NCBI RefSeq assembly: GCF_900112315.1
Contig: NZ_FOLL01000016.1
Location: 62,001 to 126,000, forward strand
DNA length: 64,000 bases
Direction: 5' to 3'
Source of the DNA: Parapedobacter composti
GTDB taxonomy: Bacteria; Bacteroidota; Bacteroidia; Sphingobacteriales; Sphingobacteriaceae
Part shown: piece by piece, positions 27,393 to 37,153 of the stretch
Layout: every line of letters starts with the position of its first letter
Position numbering within the stretch: position 1 is the stretch's first letter
Translations under genes and position numbers: made by a program
Notes under the pieces: generated by a model
Told to the model about the DNA's origin: nothing
Databases searched by the model: none
The model's input: the letters and a program-made list of their open reading frames with translations, nothing else

Positions 27393-30300
27393 TCAGGCAA
27401 CCTCGCGCATATCCACGGCCACCACACGTGATACACCCTGTTCTACCATGGTGACGCCATAGATGATGTCTGTGCTGGCAATCGTACGTTTGTTATGCGA
27501 CACAATGATAAATTGCGACTGGTCTGAAAACCGACGGATAATGTTGTTGAATTTATCGATGTTCGTGTCGTCCAGCGGGGCATCCACCTCGTCAAAGATA
27601 CAGAACGGAGCCGGTTTGAGCAGGTAAAGCGCAAACAGCAATGCGGTGGATGTCAATGTTTTTTCGCCACCTGAGAGCTGGTTGATGGACAGGGGACGTT
27701 TGCCCTTGGGACGGGCCATAATATCGATGTCTGACTCCAGCGGGTTATTAGGATCGGTCAGGATAAGGTCGCACGTGTCTTCCTCATTGAACAGTGATCG
27801 GAATACATTGATGAAGTTCTCGCGCACACGCGTGAATGCGTCCATGAACTTCTCGCGCGCCGTATCGTCTATTTCCTGGATGGTTTCCATGAGCGATTGT
27901 TTTGCGTCAAGCAGATCCTGCTTTTCCTTGGTGATAAACGTATAGCGCTCGTTCATCTCCTGGTAAGCTTCCATGGCCATGGGGTTGATGCTCCCGAATT
28001 CGTCAAGTTGTTTGCGGAGTTTTTCCGTTTTTTCGCGCAGGGTTTCCTCGTCTTCTTCCGGCATCGGAAGCGGTGTTTCGTCCCCGTCACCAGGCATCAA
28101 GTCGTTGATGTCGATGGCGAATTCGACAGACAGGCGTTCCTTCAGCGCGTTGAGTTCAAGTTTCAGGGTGGTTTTTTTGTCGCGCAGCTCCTCAAACAGG
28201 AAATCCACTTGATCTTTTTGCTTGCGCAATTGGCTGATGTGTTCCTCCGTCTCGTTTATTTGCCCCCGGGACTTGTAATAATCTTCTTCTACTTCCTGCA
28301 ACCCTTTTTCGTAGGCTTCTTTTTGGGCATACATTGCAATGAGGTCTTCATCGGAATCGTCCACATGCTGCAATGTGTCTTTGATAGCTGCCTGTACCTG
28401 CTCGTATTCCCCTGCATTTTTGGCTATCCGGCTTTCATAAGTCTCGCGTAGGCTTTCTCGGTATTCAAGGTCTTTGGTTATCCCCGATACCTTGTTCTGC
28501 TGTTGATGAAAGCGGATGTTCTCCTGGTTATATGCTGAGGACTTTTCGGTCAATACGTCGGCGAGCTCCTGAAAGGCCTGCTGCATATCATGCACCGCCG
28601 CACTTTGGGTCGCTTTATCGGCTTTCAGTAGTTCCAAGCGGGGTTCCGCAAGTTGAAGTTCGTTCTGTATGCCGGCCATCTTTTGTTCGATGTCCAATTT
28701 GCGGTTCTGGCTATTGGTAATGAACGCCTGGTATTGTTCTTGTTTGGTCTTTACGGACACCAGCTCGTTGTGGCTACGGTTGAGCTGTTGCTGCAGTTCC
28801 TCGATGCGTGCTTTCTGCGAGCTGGCCTTCAGGTCGATTAAACGCTGGTTTTCAACGGCCAACTGCGCTTGCTGCGTGGTAATTTTTTGATCGAGCAACT
28901 TAATTTCTTTTGCCAGGTTTTCAAGGTTTTTGGCACGCCCGATGCGCTTACCTTCAAAGAGGCCTACCGATCCCCCGGCCATTCCCAGTTTATTTTTGCT
29001 GAATTTTCCGCTTTTGTGCAGCACGGTGATCCCTTCGGTTGGCAAAGGGGTGTCTATATCACCTTCGTCATCCGCCTTGATGAGGTACACGTTGTGCAGC
29101 AGGGTCCGGCACAGCGGCAGGTACTGTTCGTCAACCGCGATGATGTCCAGCGCGGCGATAAGCCTGTCGTGCGGTGCAGGTGGCGTTTCCGGTACCATAT
29201 GGCTACCGATGCTGTCGAGCACAAAGAAACTTGCACGCCCCCGCGCTGAATCACTAAGCAGCCGTATGGCGTGAACTGCCTCTTCGCGGTGTTGAACCAC
29301 ATAATGGTTCATGTATGGATCAAGGAAATTCTCGATAGCTATCCGGTATTCTTCCTGACAGAACAACACATCGGAAAACAGGGGATACGGCTTTTTCCAG
29401 CCTGCACTCTTGCGCAGGAACCTGATGGACTCCGGAAACCCTTCAAGATTGTCCACCAATGATTTGGTCAGGTTATATTCGTTTTGCTTGGCATCCAGTT
29501 GCCGGTTGTTCCGGTTCAGCTCATCCTTCAGCGATTGGATGGCGGTTTCCGTATCCGTTATTTTCCCGGCGAGTTCATGTTCGGCGGCAATGACCCCGTC
29601 GTAATCCAGCTGCAATGCTTCTGTTAACCGCTCCAGATCAGCTACCATGACATTGAATTGGTCAAGTTCTTCGGCCTTTGACGCCGCATCAGACACGTTG
29701 CGCAGACTTTCCTGTTCCAACGCATCGTATTGGATGCGTAGTACGGCAATTTCCTTTTCGAGTTTATAAATCTCGTTTTGCAAGTCGGCTAACGTCCGGA
29801 CGGCCGCATCCATTTTTCCTTTCGCACTTTGCTGCTGTCCGCGGAGCTCATCCACCTCCGTTTTTCGTTGGCCCAGCGCGGCAGTGATAGCTTCGAGCTT
29901 TTGTTGTTCAGCGGCATGTTCTTCATTCAGCCGTTTAATATTGTAAAGTGCGTGGTTAAGTTGCTGTTTGTCTTGCGTAAGCTCATTGCTCAGCCGCAAT
30001 TCTTTATCCTGAAGGTTGCGCAGCTGCTCATTTTTGACTTTTTTGTCGCTCTCATACGCCCGTATTTTAGCCGTGTAATCGTTCGTAGCCTTCTGCTGGG
30101 TAGCTAAGTTCTTTTCCTTGGCGAGGCTTTCTTGTTTGAGCTGCTGGAGCAAAGCTTCCAGCTTGGCAATTTCAGCACCAGTCCGGGCTTGTTCTGTACG
30201 TTGGGCAACTTCCTGTGCATCCAGTTGGGATAACGACTCACTGAAATGAGCAATACGGTATGTGGCCAGCGACACACTGAGCGTTTTGTACTGTTCTTTC

Positions 30301-30953
30301 AGGCGGTAATACCGCTCGGTTTTCTTCGCCTGGTTTTCCAGGGTTTTGAGGTTCTTTTCTATTTCAAAAAGTAAATCGGCCACCCGACTCAGATCAGCTT
30401 CCGTATCTTTTAACTTGTTGAGGGTTTGTTTCTTGCGGACTTTATATTTAGAAATGCCTGAGGCTTCTTCAAATAAATTTCGACGGGAATTATCCTTATT
30501 GTTGATGATTTCATCGATCATCTTCAGCTCAATAATGGAGTAGGAATCGGCGCCGATGCCGGTATCGAGGAAGAGGTCGGTAATATCTTTAAGCCGGCAT
30601 TTTACATCATTGAGCCGGTATTCACTCTCGCCGCTGCGGTAGAGCTTACGGGTAATGGTTATCTGCGAAAATTCCGTGGGCAAGATGTTTTTGGTATTGT
30701 CAAACGAGAGTGATACTTCGGCAAGGTTGGCAGCTTTCCGGTTTTTGGTGCCGTTAAAAATAATATTTTCCATCTTCTCAGAACGCAGCATGCGTGTGCT
30801 TTGTTCGCCCAACACCCACCGAATGGCATCCACAACGTTGGATTTACCACAGCCATTAGGTCCTACAATGGCAGTTACACCCTCATTGAAGTGGATAGTG
30901 ATTTTATCGCCAAAACTTTTGAAGCCTTTTATTTCGAGCTTGGTTAGTTGCAT
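27393..30953 (-). CDS. smc: Chromosome segregation ATPase SMC
   Basis: 1186 residues, full-length SMC. N-terminal Walker A GPNGCGKSN (about 32-40), first coiled coil (about 170-500), hinge (about 510-670, with GFPESIRFLRKSAGW and a Gly-rich AGGSVGLF end), second coiled coil (to about 1010) and C-terminal head with signature QLSGGEKTLTS and Walker B CIFDEVDAPLDD. SMC dimers with ScpA/ScpB organise and separate the chromosomes. Expressed alone, with an A+T-rich upstream region containing TACTTTTG (minus strand, 31005-30998). Confidence 0.97.
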   Translation of the reverse strand: MQLTKLEIKGFKSFGDKITIHFNEGVTAIVGPNGCGKSNVVDAIRWVLGEQSTRMLRSEKMENIIFNGTKNRKAANLAEVSLSFDNTKNILPTEFSQITITRKLYRSGESEYRLNDVKCRLKDITDLFLDTGIGADSYSIIELKMIDEIINNKDNSRRNLFEEASGISKYKVRKKQTLNKLKDTEADLSRVADLLFEIEKNLKTLENQAKKTERYYRLKEQYKTLSVSLATYRIAHFSESLSQLDAQEVAQRTEQARTGAEIAKLEALLQQLKQESLAKEKNLATQQKATNDYTAKIRAYESDKKVKNEQLRNLQDKELRLSNELTQDKQQLNHALYNIKRLNEEHAAEQQKLEAITAALGQRKTEVDELRGQQQSAKGKMDAAVRTLADLQNEIYKLEKEIAVLRIQYDALEQESLRNVSDAASKAEELDQFNVMVADLERLTEALQLDYDGVIAAEHELAGKITDTETAIQSLKDELNRNNRQLDAKQNEYNLTKSLVDNLEGFPESIRFLRKSAGWKKPYPLFSDVLFCQEEYRIAIENFLDPYMNHYVVQHREEAVHAIRLLSDSARGRASFFVLDSIGSHMVPETPPAPHDRLIAALDIIAVDEQYLPLCRTLLHNVYLIKADDEGDIDTPLPTEGITVLHKSGKFSKNKLGMAGGSVGLFEGKRIGRAKNLENLAKEIKLLDQKITTQQAQLAVENQRLIDLKASSQKARIEELQQQLNRSHNELVSVKTKQEQYQAFITNSQNRKLDIEQKMAGIQNELQLAEPRLELLKADKATQSAAVHDMQQAFQELADVLTEKSSAYNQENIRFHQQQNKVSGITKDLEYRESLRETYESRIAKNAGEYEQVQAAIKDTLQHVDDSDEDLIAMYAQKEAYEKGLQEVEEDYYKSRGQINETEEHISQLRKQKDQVDFLFEELRDKKTTLKLELNALKERLSVEFAIDINDLMPGDGDETPLPMPEEDEETLREKTEKLRKQLDEFGSINPMAMEAYQEMNERYTFITKEKQDLLDAKQSLMETIQEIDDTAREKFMDAFTRVRENFINVFRSLFNEEDTCDLILTDPNNPLESDIDIMARPKGKRPLSINQLSGGEKTLTSTALLFALYLLKPAPFCIFDEVDAPLDDTNIDKFNNIIRRFSDQSQFIIVSHNKRTIASTDIIYGVTMVEQGVSRVVAVDMREVA

Positions 30954-31215
30954 TTATTCCGATGATCTCCTTCTGTTTCCGTGGCGAATTTAAGAAACAA
31001 AAGTAAAAAACTTTGAAATGTTTTTGCCGCCTGTGCGTCTATATAGGCCGTGGGAGTAAGGCCTTACAGATAATTTATATTCTACTCGGATTTTATTGAA
31101 TAGCAAGACCCGATTTTATGTAAATTAGGAGTTAGTTTGACTTAAGTCGTTTCTAACGTTCGAAGCGGTTGTCTGCGATGTAGCGGTAAGGCGGTCAATT
31201 GTAAAAAATAATACA

Positions 31216-31223
31216 TACCTTTG
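31216..31223 (+). promoter_or_regulatory. -7 box before the 43-aa membrane protein
   Basis: TACCTTTG at 31216-31223 fits TAnnTTTG and is seven bases before the ATG at 31231. Confidence 0.5.
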
Positions 31224-31230
31224 CACCGAA

Positions 31231-31362
31231 ATGGGTGCCAAGCGACAGGATGATGAAGATTTCGGCTTCTGGACAAAGTACAAACATTTTGCCGGCAGCG
31301 AGCTATTGCTGTATACCGTGATGGTGGTGGGCATCTTATTGGGCATACTCATATTCGGTTGA
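31231..31362 (+). CDS. Small membrane protein, 43 residues
   Basis: An ORF of 43 residues with a charged, hydrophilic front (MGAKRQDDEDFGFWTKYKHF) and a single C-terminal transmembrane helix (LLLYTVMVVGILLGILIFG). The charge pattern, codon use like the neighbours and a -7 box seven bases upstream support a real gene. I do not recognise a named family. It precedes the exonuclease gene by 50 bp and is probably its operon partner. Confidence 0.6.
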   Translation: MGAKRQDDEDFGFWTKYKHFAGSELLLYTVMVVGILLGILIFG

Positions 31363-31412
31363 ATCAACGTAAATAACTTCACCTCTATACATCCAGCGAT
31401 ATCAGTAACAGC

Positions 31413-32384
31413 ATGAATCTCAAATTGAAACGCCCGTTGGCTTTTTTTGATCTGGAAACCACCGGCGTAAACATTTCTACCGACCGTATTGTCGAAATTT
31501 CTATCCTAAAAGTTTATCCGGATGGTGTGGAAACCGTGAAAACGCTGAAAATAAATCCGGGAATGCCGATACCCTTGGAATCGTCCATGTTTCATGGTAT
31601 TTATGATACAGATATCCAAGGTGCTCCCATGTTCAAAGATGTAGCGGCGGAGTTGGCCGACTTCATCGGCGATGCCGATTTGGCAGGCTACAATTCCAAC
31701 AAGTTTGACATCCCTATGCTTATGGAAGAGTTTATCCGGGCCGGTGTTGATTTTTCGTTGGATGATAGGCATTTCGTTGATGTGCAGAATATTTTCCATC
31801 AAATGGAACAGCGTACGCTCAAGGCGGCCTACCGTTTCTATTGCGGCAAGGACCTGGATAATGCCCACAGCGCGGAGGACGATGTCCGGGCCACGTATGA
31901 AGTGCTGAAGTCGCAGCTGGATCGTTATGAACAGACCGAATGGGAAGACAAGTCCGGCAATAAGTCCGTCCCTGTGGTGAATGACGTGGAGGCCCTGCAC
32001 CGCTTCACCAATCTAAACCGTCCGGTTGATTTCGCCGGCCGGATGGTGTTCAACGAGCAGGGAGAAGAAGTGTTCAACTTCGGCAAACACAAAGGCCGTG
32101 CGGTGGAGGAGGTCTTCGCTATTGAACCCAGCTATTATTCGTGGATGATGCAGGGCGACTTCCCGTTGTATACCAAAAAATGTTTGGACAAAGTGTGGCA
32201 GCGTTTCCGGGCGAAGCAAAAAGAGCAGCGCGCGGCTAAAGTGGCCGCATCTGCGCCCATGACGGCAAAACCAAAATCGGATCAGCGTCCGCAGAAGCCG
32301 CCGCAACCGCAACGTCCCAAGCAAAAGCCGGGGCCGATCACCGATGACATGCTGCAAAGCTTACGCGAAAAATTCGGGAAATAA
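31413..32384 (+). CDS. DnaQ-like 3'-5' exonuclease (DEDDh) with Exo X-type C-terminal region
   Basis: 323 residues. The DEDDh exonuclease motifs are in place: FFDLETTG (D-x-E, motif I), YNSNKFDIPML (motif II) and HSAEDDVRATYEVL (motif III, His and Asp). A second short domain (about 205-255, VFNFGKHKGRAVEEV ... YYSWMMQGDFP) resembles the C-terminal unit of exodeoxyribonuclease X. A Pro/Lys/Gln-rich linker (about 270-305) precedes the end. It could act in DNA proofreading or repair; it is shorter than, and distinct from, PolC/epsilon proper. Confidence 0.9.
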   Translation: MNLKLKRPLAFFDLETTGVNISTDRIVEISILKVYPDGVETVKTLKINPGMPIPLESSMFHGIYDTDIQGAPMFKDVAAELADFIGDADLAGYNSNKFDIPMLMEEFIRAGVDFSLDDRHFVDVQNIFHQMEQRTLKAAYRFYCGKDLDNAHSAEDDVRATYEVLKSQLDRYEQTEWEDKSGNKSVPVVNDVEALHRFTNLNRPVDFAGRMVFNEQGEEVFNFGKHKGRAVEEVFAIEPSYYSWMMQGDFPLYTKKCLDKVWQRFRAKQKEQRAAKVAASAPMTAKPKSDQRPQKPPQPQRPKQKPGPITDDMLQSLREKFGK

Positions 32385-32422
32385 CCATTTAACAATACTG
32401 ACCCGTCATTGACAAACATCGC

Positions 32423-32453
32423 TTGAATCACATCGGCTAAAATCCTATTTTTG
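32423..32453 (+). promoter_or_regulatory. Promoter for trxB
   Basis: TTG (32423-32425), 20 bases, TATTTTTG (32446-32453), then 18 bases to the ATG at 32472. Confidence 0.65.
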
Positions 32454-32471
32454 TCTGTCAAAAAAATAGCT

Positions 32472-33425
32472 ATGTCACAAGAAACCGAACACGTGAAGTG
32501 CCTGATTATCGGCTCAGGCCCGGCAGGTTACACAGCCGCCATCTATGCCGCTCGGGCAGACCTGAAACCGGTAGTATATACAGGGATCGTGCCTGGAGGG
32601 CAGCTTACGCAAACCACCGAAGTGGAGAACTTTCCGGGTTATCCGGATGGTGTGCAGGGGCCTCAATTGATGGAGGATTTCCGGAAGCAGGCGGAACGTT
32701 TCGGTACCGATATCCGGTTTGGCTATATCACTTCGGTTGATTTCTCGGGCGATGTGCACCGGGTGGTCGTAGACGGCGAAAAAACGGTGACGGCTGATAC
32801 GGTGATTATCGCTACTGGCGCCACAGCCAAGTGGCTGGGCCTGGAGAGTGAGCAAAAGTACAACGGTTTCGGTGTCTCAGCATGCGCCGTATGTGACGGA
32901 TTTTTCTTTAAGGGGCAGGATGTGGCTATCGTAGGCGCGGGCGATACCGCAGCAGAAGAGGCGACATACCTGGCAAAACTTTGCAACAAAGTTCATATGT
33001 TGGTGCGCCGTGACGAGTTCCGTGCTTCCAAGGCCATGCAGAACCGCGTATTGAATACCCCGAATATTGAAATCCATTATCACACGGAAACGAAAGAGAT
33101 TGTTGGCGATGGACAGAACGTGACGGGTGTACGGGTCTATAACAACCAGACGTTGGAAGAAAAGGTGTTGCCTGTTACGGGGTTCTTCGTGGCTATCGGC
33201 CACAAACCCAATACGGAGTTATTCCAAGGTATATTGGATATGGATGCCAATGGGTATTTGATTACCAAGCCAGACAGTACATGTACCAATATTGAAGGGG
33301 TTTTCGCTTGCGGCGACGTGCAGGATCATGTTTACCGACAAGCGGTCACGGCCGCAGGGACAGGGTGTATGGCCGCCCTTGAAGCCGAGCGTTACCTTGC
33401 AGCCAAGGAGCATACGTTGGTATAA
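32472..33425 (+). CDS. trxB: Thioredoxin reductase
   Basis: 317 residues from ATG 32472; the TTG at 32451 falls in the -7 box. Passes electrons from NADPH through FAD to thioredoxin. FAD-binding GSGPAGYTAAIYA (15-27), redox pair C138-x-x-C141 in SACAVCDG, NADPH-binding GAGDTAAEEA, and the C-terminal ACGDVQD FAD motif are all present. Single gene with its own promoter. Confidence 0.97.
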   Translation: MSQETEHVKCLIIGSGPAGYTAAIYAARADLKPVVYTGIVPGGQLTQTTEVENFPGYPDGVQGPQLMEDFRKQAERFGTDIRFGYITSVDFSGDVHRVVVDGEKTVTADTVIIATGATAKWLGLESEQKYNGFGVSACAVCDGFFFKGQDVAIVGAGDTAAEEATYLAKLCNKVHMLVRRDEFRASKAMQNRVLNTPNIEIHYHTETKEIVGDGQNVTGVRVYNNQTLEEKVLPVTGFFVAIGHKPNTELFQGILDMDANGYLITKPDSTCTNIEGVFACGDVQDHVYRQAVTAAGTGCMAALEAERYLAAKEHTLV

Positions 33426-33445
33426 TCGGTCGTACCGGACTAGTA

Positions 33446-33943
33446 CTAGTACACCGGAGCACCGTTTTCGAGCCATTGCGCCCAATTTTTTTCGTATACG
33501 TGCACTTCGGTGGTCTGGACGTTACCGTTATTATATACCGGATTCCGTTGATTGACCCATTCATACAGTCCGCCGAAGAGGTGATATACGTGCTGATACC
33601 CCGCTTTTTGAAGCTTTTCACCGATACGTTCGCTTCTGTTGCCAATGGCGCAGTAGACGACGACGGTATCTGTTTTAGGAATGTTGTACACCTTACGCAT
33701 GTCGAACCAGGTATACCCCACATGCTTAGCATGTTTTAAGTGGCTGACGGCAAACTCATCCGCTTCCCGTGCGTCTAGTAAGATGATGCCATGCTGCATC
33801 ATCCGTTTCAGCTCGCCTACGGTAACGGCCGGCACGCTGTGCCGGTAGACGCCGTTCAACCGGGCGGCAAATTCAGCGTTCACGGTTGAATCTTGGGAAA
33901 TAGTCCCCAAAGCAAGCCCCGTCCATGTAACAATATTCCACAT
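33446..33943 (-). CDS. Rhodanese-like protein with N-terminal hydrophobic segment
   Basis: 165 residues from ATG 33943, which shares a base with the stop of the upstream gene (TGATG). A short hydrophobic N-terminus (WNIVTWTGLALGTI) may be a signal or anchor. The rhodanese domain (about 45-135) has ILLDAREADEFAVSHLKHAKHVGY and the active-site Cys in VVYCAIGNRSE. Rhodaneses move sulfane sulfur; being translationally coupled to a persulfide-dioxygenase-like gene supports sulfide/persulfide metabolism. Confidence 0.87.
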   Translation of the reverse strand: MWNIVTWTGLALGTISQDSTVNAEFAARLNGVYRHSVPAVTVGELKRMMQHGIILLDAREADEFAVSHLKHAKHVGYTWFDMRKVYNIPKTDTVVVYCAIGNRSERIGEKLQKAGYQHVYHLFGGLYEWVNQRNPVYNNGNVQTTEVHVYEKNWAQWLENGAPVY

Positions 33944-35283
33944 CACTTCACCGGAATGAGATCCAGAATATGGTTGCCGATATCCAATACGGTAGCGCTA
34001 GGCAATGCGGCGGCAACCAAGCTTGAACCGATGGCCGATCGGTAGCCCCCGGCACAATGCACCGCTACAGGTTTGTCCACAGGGATTTGATGAATACGGT
34101 CGCGCAGTTCTGGCAGCGGGATGTTAATGGCTCCCTTAAAGATGGGACGGTCAGCGGCCTCTTGGGTGCTTCGGATATCGAGGATGGTGTAAGAATCGGG
34201 GTTTTCCACAAATTCCCCAGCGTTGAAGGGAGGCGATATCATCGGCCCCTCAGAAGAAAACAGCACACCTCCTTTAATGAACTGTTCATAACCGATTTTA
34301 GCCGCTTTTTCAATAAGAAGCTGCAGTGCCTCTGCGTTATCCGTGAGCAAATAAAATGGCTCACCCGGCCCGATAATGGTGCCCAGCCAAGTTTCGAAGC
34401 GGAGTCCGTCCGGTATATTGAATGCTCCGGGCAGATGACCCGCCTTGAACTGTCCCTGCTGGCGCCCGTCTACGACCATAGTACCTGATTCCAGGTTGGC
34501 CGTGTCAAGACGCGGAATGGCAGCCGTACTGGGCCCGAACGCCCCCGCGCCGCGCTTGTTTAGGGCTACATCGAATGGGAAATAGCGAGGAACGAACGGC
34601 TGCTGCTCCAATAGCAGCGCCACAAACTCATCTTCGCTCATTGGTTGCAGGGCATAGTTTGATGCCGCCTCCCTGCCGATGGTACTGGAAAGGTCGCTGC
34701 CCATATTTTTGCCGCACAGTGAGCCGGGGCCATGCGCGGGGTATACCCGCACGTTTTCAGGCAGGGTCAATAATTTTTTCCGGAGCGAATGGTAAAGTTC
34801 CCGGGCCAGTGCCTCAGCCTTTGCCGTGATATGGCCCACATTTTCCCGAAGATCAGGGCGGCCTACATCGCCCACGAATAACGTGTCGCCGGTAAAGACG
34901 GCTTGTGGCTGGTCATTACTGTCCCTAAGCAAGACACAAATGCTGTCCGGCGAATGCCCAGGCGTATTAAGCGCTTCAAGCCACACCTTGCCCAGCCCAA
35001 TGCGGTCGCCATCATCAAAGGGCTCATGCGGGTATTCCGCACCGCTTAAACGGCTGGTATAGATCGTAGCGCCCGTTAGCCGGTGCAATTCGGTGTGGGA
35101 GCTCACAAAGTCGGCATGGGGATGAGTCTCTACGATGATGGAAATGGTAGCCCCCTGTTCCCGCGCAAAATCCAGATAGGGTTCGGGGTTCCGTGCCGGG
35201 TCTATCAATGCCATCTGGCCATCGCTGTAAATAGCATACGAAGCGTGCGAGAGCCCTTCGTCATAAAATTGGTGTATATTCAT
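33943..35283 (-). CDS. MBL-fold persulfide dioxygenase-like protein with two rhodanese domains
   Basis: 446 residues. An ETHE1-type metallo-beta-lactamase domain (1-~240): ETHPHADFVSSH, TGDTLFVGDVGRPDL and VYPAHGPGSLCG supply the mononuclear-iron ligands. A first rhodanese-like domain (about 255-345) lacks the catalytic Cys (FYLLTDN in its place); the second (about 360-440) has it (VHCAGGYRS). ETHE1 enzymes oxidise glutathione or CoA persulfide to sulfite, and the fused rhodanese hands sulfur on. A -7-like TATTTTTG lies upstream on the minus strand (35382-35375). Coupled to the next rhodanese gene. Confidence 0.9.
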   Translation of the reverse strand: MNIHQFYDEGLSHASYAIYSDGQMALIDPARNPEPYLDFAREQGATISIIVETHPHADFVSSHTELHRLTGATIYTSRLSGAEYPHEPFDDGDRIGLGKVWLEALNTPGHSPDSICVLLRDSNDQPQAVFTGDTLFVGDVGRPDLRENVGHITAKAEALARELYHSLRKKLLTLPENVRVYPAHGPGSLCGKNMGSDLSSTIGREAASNYALQPMSEDEFVALLLEQQPFVPRYFPFDVALNKRGAGAFGPSTAAIPRLDTANLESGTMVVDGRQQGQFKAGHLPGAFNIPDGLRFETWLGTIIGPGEPFYLLTDNAEALQLLIEKAAKIGYEQFIKGGVLFSSEGPMISPPFNAGEFVENPDSYTILDIRSTQEAADRPIFKGAINIPLPELRDRIHQIPVDKPVAVHCAGGYRSAIGSSLVAAALPSATVLDIGNHILDLIPVK

Positions 35284-35422
35284 TCACGTGATTTTTTAAA
35301 GGCGCGTGTCAACCCGTATGGCATCCGGTAGAACGGACTGTCCCTGCGGGGTTCCTGGCGTCGCCCTAACGTTGCAAAAATAGGAAATGTTTTGTGGGAA
35401 ATTAATTTCGTATTTTGGCCGC

Positions 35423-36322
35423 ATGTGGATGGAGGCACGCCATTGGTTAACTCGTTGCGGTGGAGTAATGTTGGCAACGGCATTGCTTACCCCTCTCGCT
35501 CAAGGTCAACAACTCCCGTTTGCTGGTAGGGATCCTAAAGGCGAGATCACCGATCCGTACCTAAAAGAGGTCTCGGGATTGGTTGCAGCCGGAGCAATTC
35601 CGCATGGTTTATGGACGCACAACGACAGCGGCGACGAAGCCCGGATTTTTCTGATCGATGACGCTGCACGGCACCGTGCAACCTATTATCTTGAAGGAGT
35701 TACCGCCTACGATTGGGAAGATATCGGCATCATGAAGCGGGGAGAACATCACTACCTGCTCGTAGGGGATATTGGCGACAATCTGGCGCAGCGCCCCACG
35801 GTAACCATCCAACTCGTAGCGGAACCCGCCGCCATAATGGGGCCGGAACCGTTGGTGGACACTATCCCCCGAGCGAAGATACGTTCATACACCTTGCGTT
35901 ATGAAGACGGTGCGCGCGATGCAGAGGCCATGTTTTTCGATCCCATCGACAAACTGGTATACATCATTGCCAAGCGCGAACTGGGTGCGGGTTTATACCA
36001 GGTTGCATTGCCGGAAACAGCCTCCGACACCTTAACGCTGCGGCGGGTGGGGCGGCTTCCATATACGTTCATCACTGGCGCAGATATAAGTCCTGGTGGC
36101 TCGGAAATCCTTGTGAAAAACCTTTTGGAGGTTTATTATTGGAAACGGCGTGAAGGGGAGACGGTGCCAGAGGCGCTCCGTCGGCCAGCTACAAGGCTGC
36201 CTTACCAGCCGGAACCGCAGGGCGAGGCCATCGCTTTTGCCGGTGACGGTAGTGGATACTTTACATTGAGTGAATCGCTGCTGGGTTTAAAGGCAATATT
36301 GTATTTTTACAGACGATTATAA
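35423..36322 (+). CDS. Secreted protein of unknown function, beta-propeller-like
   Basis: 299 residues from ATG 35423 (35429 also possible), with a signal peptide ending near LAQGQQ. Recurrent short blades, such as HNDSGDEARIFLID, YDWEDIGIMKRGEHHYLLVGDIGDN, DAEAMFFDPIDKLVYIIAKR and FITGADISPGGSEILVKN, suggest a beta-propeller. The Asp/Asn-rich loops would suit metal or glycan binding. The layout is reminiscent of phytase/esterase-like secreted propellers, but I would not assign an activity. Six bases before the esterase gene on the same strand, so co-transcribed. Confidence 0.7.
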   Translation: MWMEARHWLTRCGGVMLATALLTPLAQGQQLPFAGRDPKGEITDPYLKEVSGLVAAGAIPHGLWTHNDSGDEARIFLIDDAARHRATYYLEGVTAYDWEDIGIMKRGEHHYLLVGDIGDNLAQRPTVTIQLVAEPAAIMGPEPLVDTIPRAKIRSYTLRYEDGARDAEAMFFDPIDKLVYIIAKRELGAGLYQVALPETASDTLTLRRVGRLPYTFITGADISPGGSEILVKNLLEVYYWKRREGETVPEALRRPATRLPYQPEPQGEAIAFAGDGSGYFTLSESLLGLKAILYFYRRL

Positions 36323-36328
36323 CATCAT

Positions 36329-37147
36329 ATGGAAATGAAAGTTGGTTTACTATTAAGCATCTGGATAATAGCGGTAAGCAGCTTGCAAGCTGCGGAAGTC
36401 GACACTGTCAAGGTATACAGCACGGCTATGGACAAGGAAATCAAGGCTGTGGTTATTACGCCCGATGATTATGCTGTACGGGATTCGCTGCCGGTGGTGT
36501 ATCTGTTGCACGGGTATAGCGGCAGCTACGCGGATTGGGTAAATAAAGCACCGGTAATCAAGGTATTGGCTGATCGCTATGGCTTCATGATTGTTTGCCC
36601 TGATGGCGGGTATGGCAGCTGGTATTGGGATAGCCCGGTGGACGAGTCATTCAAGTATGAAACGTTTATCGCAAAAGAGTTGGTCGACTGGATTGACGGT
36701 CGTTACAAAACTATTGCCGGCCGCAAGGGAAGGGCTATTTCTGGTTTAAGCATGGGAGGACACGGTGCACTGTATATTGCTTTTAGGCATCAGGACACTT
36801 TCGGGGCCGCTGGTAGTACAGCGGGTGGAGTAGATATCCGGCCGTTTCCACTTAACTGGGACATGGCCAAACGCTTGGGAAGTTATGCAGAACATCCCGA
36901 GCATTGGGAGCAATATACGGTTATCAATATGATGCACCTGCTTACACCCGGCAAATTGTCGCTGATTATCGACTGCGGCACCGGTGATTTTTTTTACCGG
37001 GTAAACGAGCAGTTGCACCAGAAACTTCTCGATCGGAATATTCCGCACACATACATCACCGGACCCGGAGCGCATAACTGGGCGTACTGGCAGCAGTCCA
37101 TCCCATACCAGTTACTCTATTTTTTTGATTTTTTCGGCCAGAAATAA
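36329..37147 (+). CDS. Secreted esterase (esterase D / S-formylglutathione hydrolase type)
   Basis: 272 residues with a Sec signal peptide (SSLQAAEV). Alpha/beta-hydrolase of the esterase D family: VVYLLHGYSGSYADW (oxyanion region), nucleophile elbow GLSMGGHGA, Asp in IIDCGTGDFF and His in GAHNWAYW near the end. Secreted members remove acetyl or feruloyl groups from plant polysaccharides; a cytosolic formylglutathione role is unlikely given the signal peptide. Follows the propeller gene by six bases. Confidence 0.9.
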   Translation: MEMKVGLLLSIWIIAVSSLQAAEVDTVKVYSTAMDKEIKAVVITPDDYAVRDSLPVVYLLHGYSGSYADWVNKAPVIKVLADRYGFMIVCPDGGYGSWYWDSPVDESFKYETFIAKELVDWIDGRYKTIAGRKGRAISGLSMGGHGALYIAFRHQDTFGAAGSTAGGVDIRPFPLNWDMAKRLGSYAEHPEHWEQYTVINMMHLLTPGKLSLIIDCGTGDFFYRVNEQLHQKLLDRNIPHTYITGPGAHNWAYWQQSIPYQLLYFFDFFGQK

Positions 37148-37153
37148 AAACGC

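Noticed and set aside
33439-33450. Palindrome ACTAGTACTAGT between trxB and the rhodanese gene
   Set aside because: Short, between convergent genes, without a repeat elsewhere in the window; probably part of a weak hairpin.
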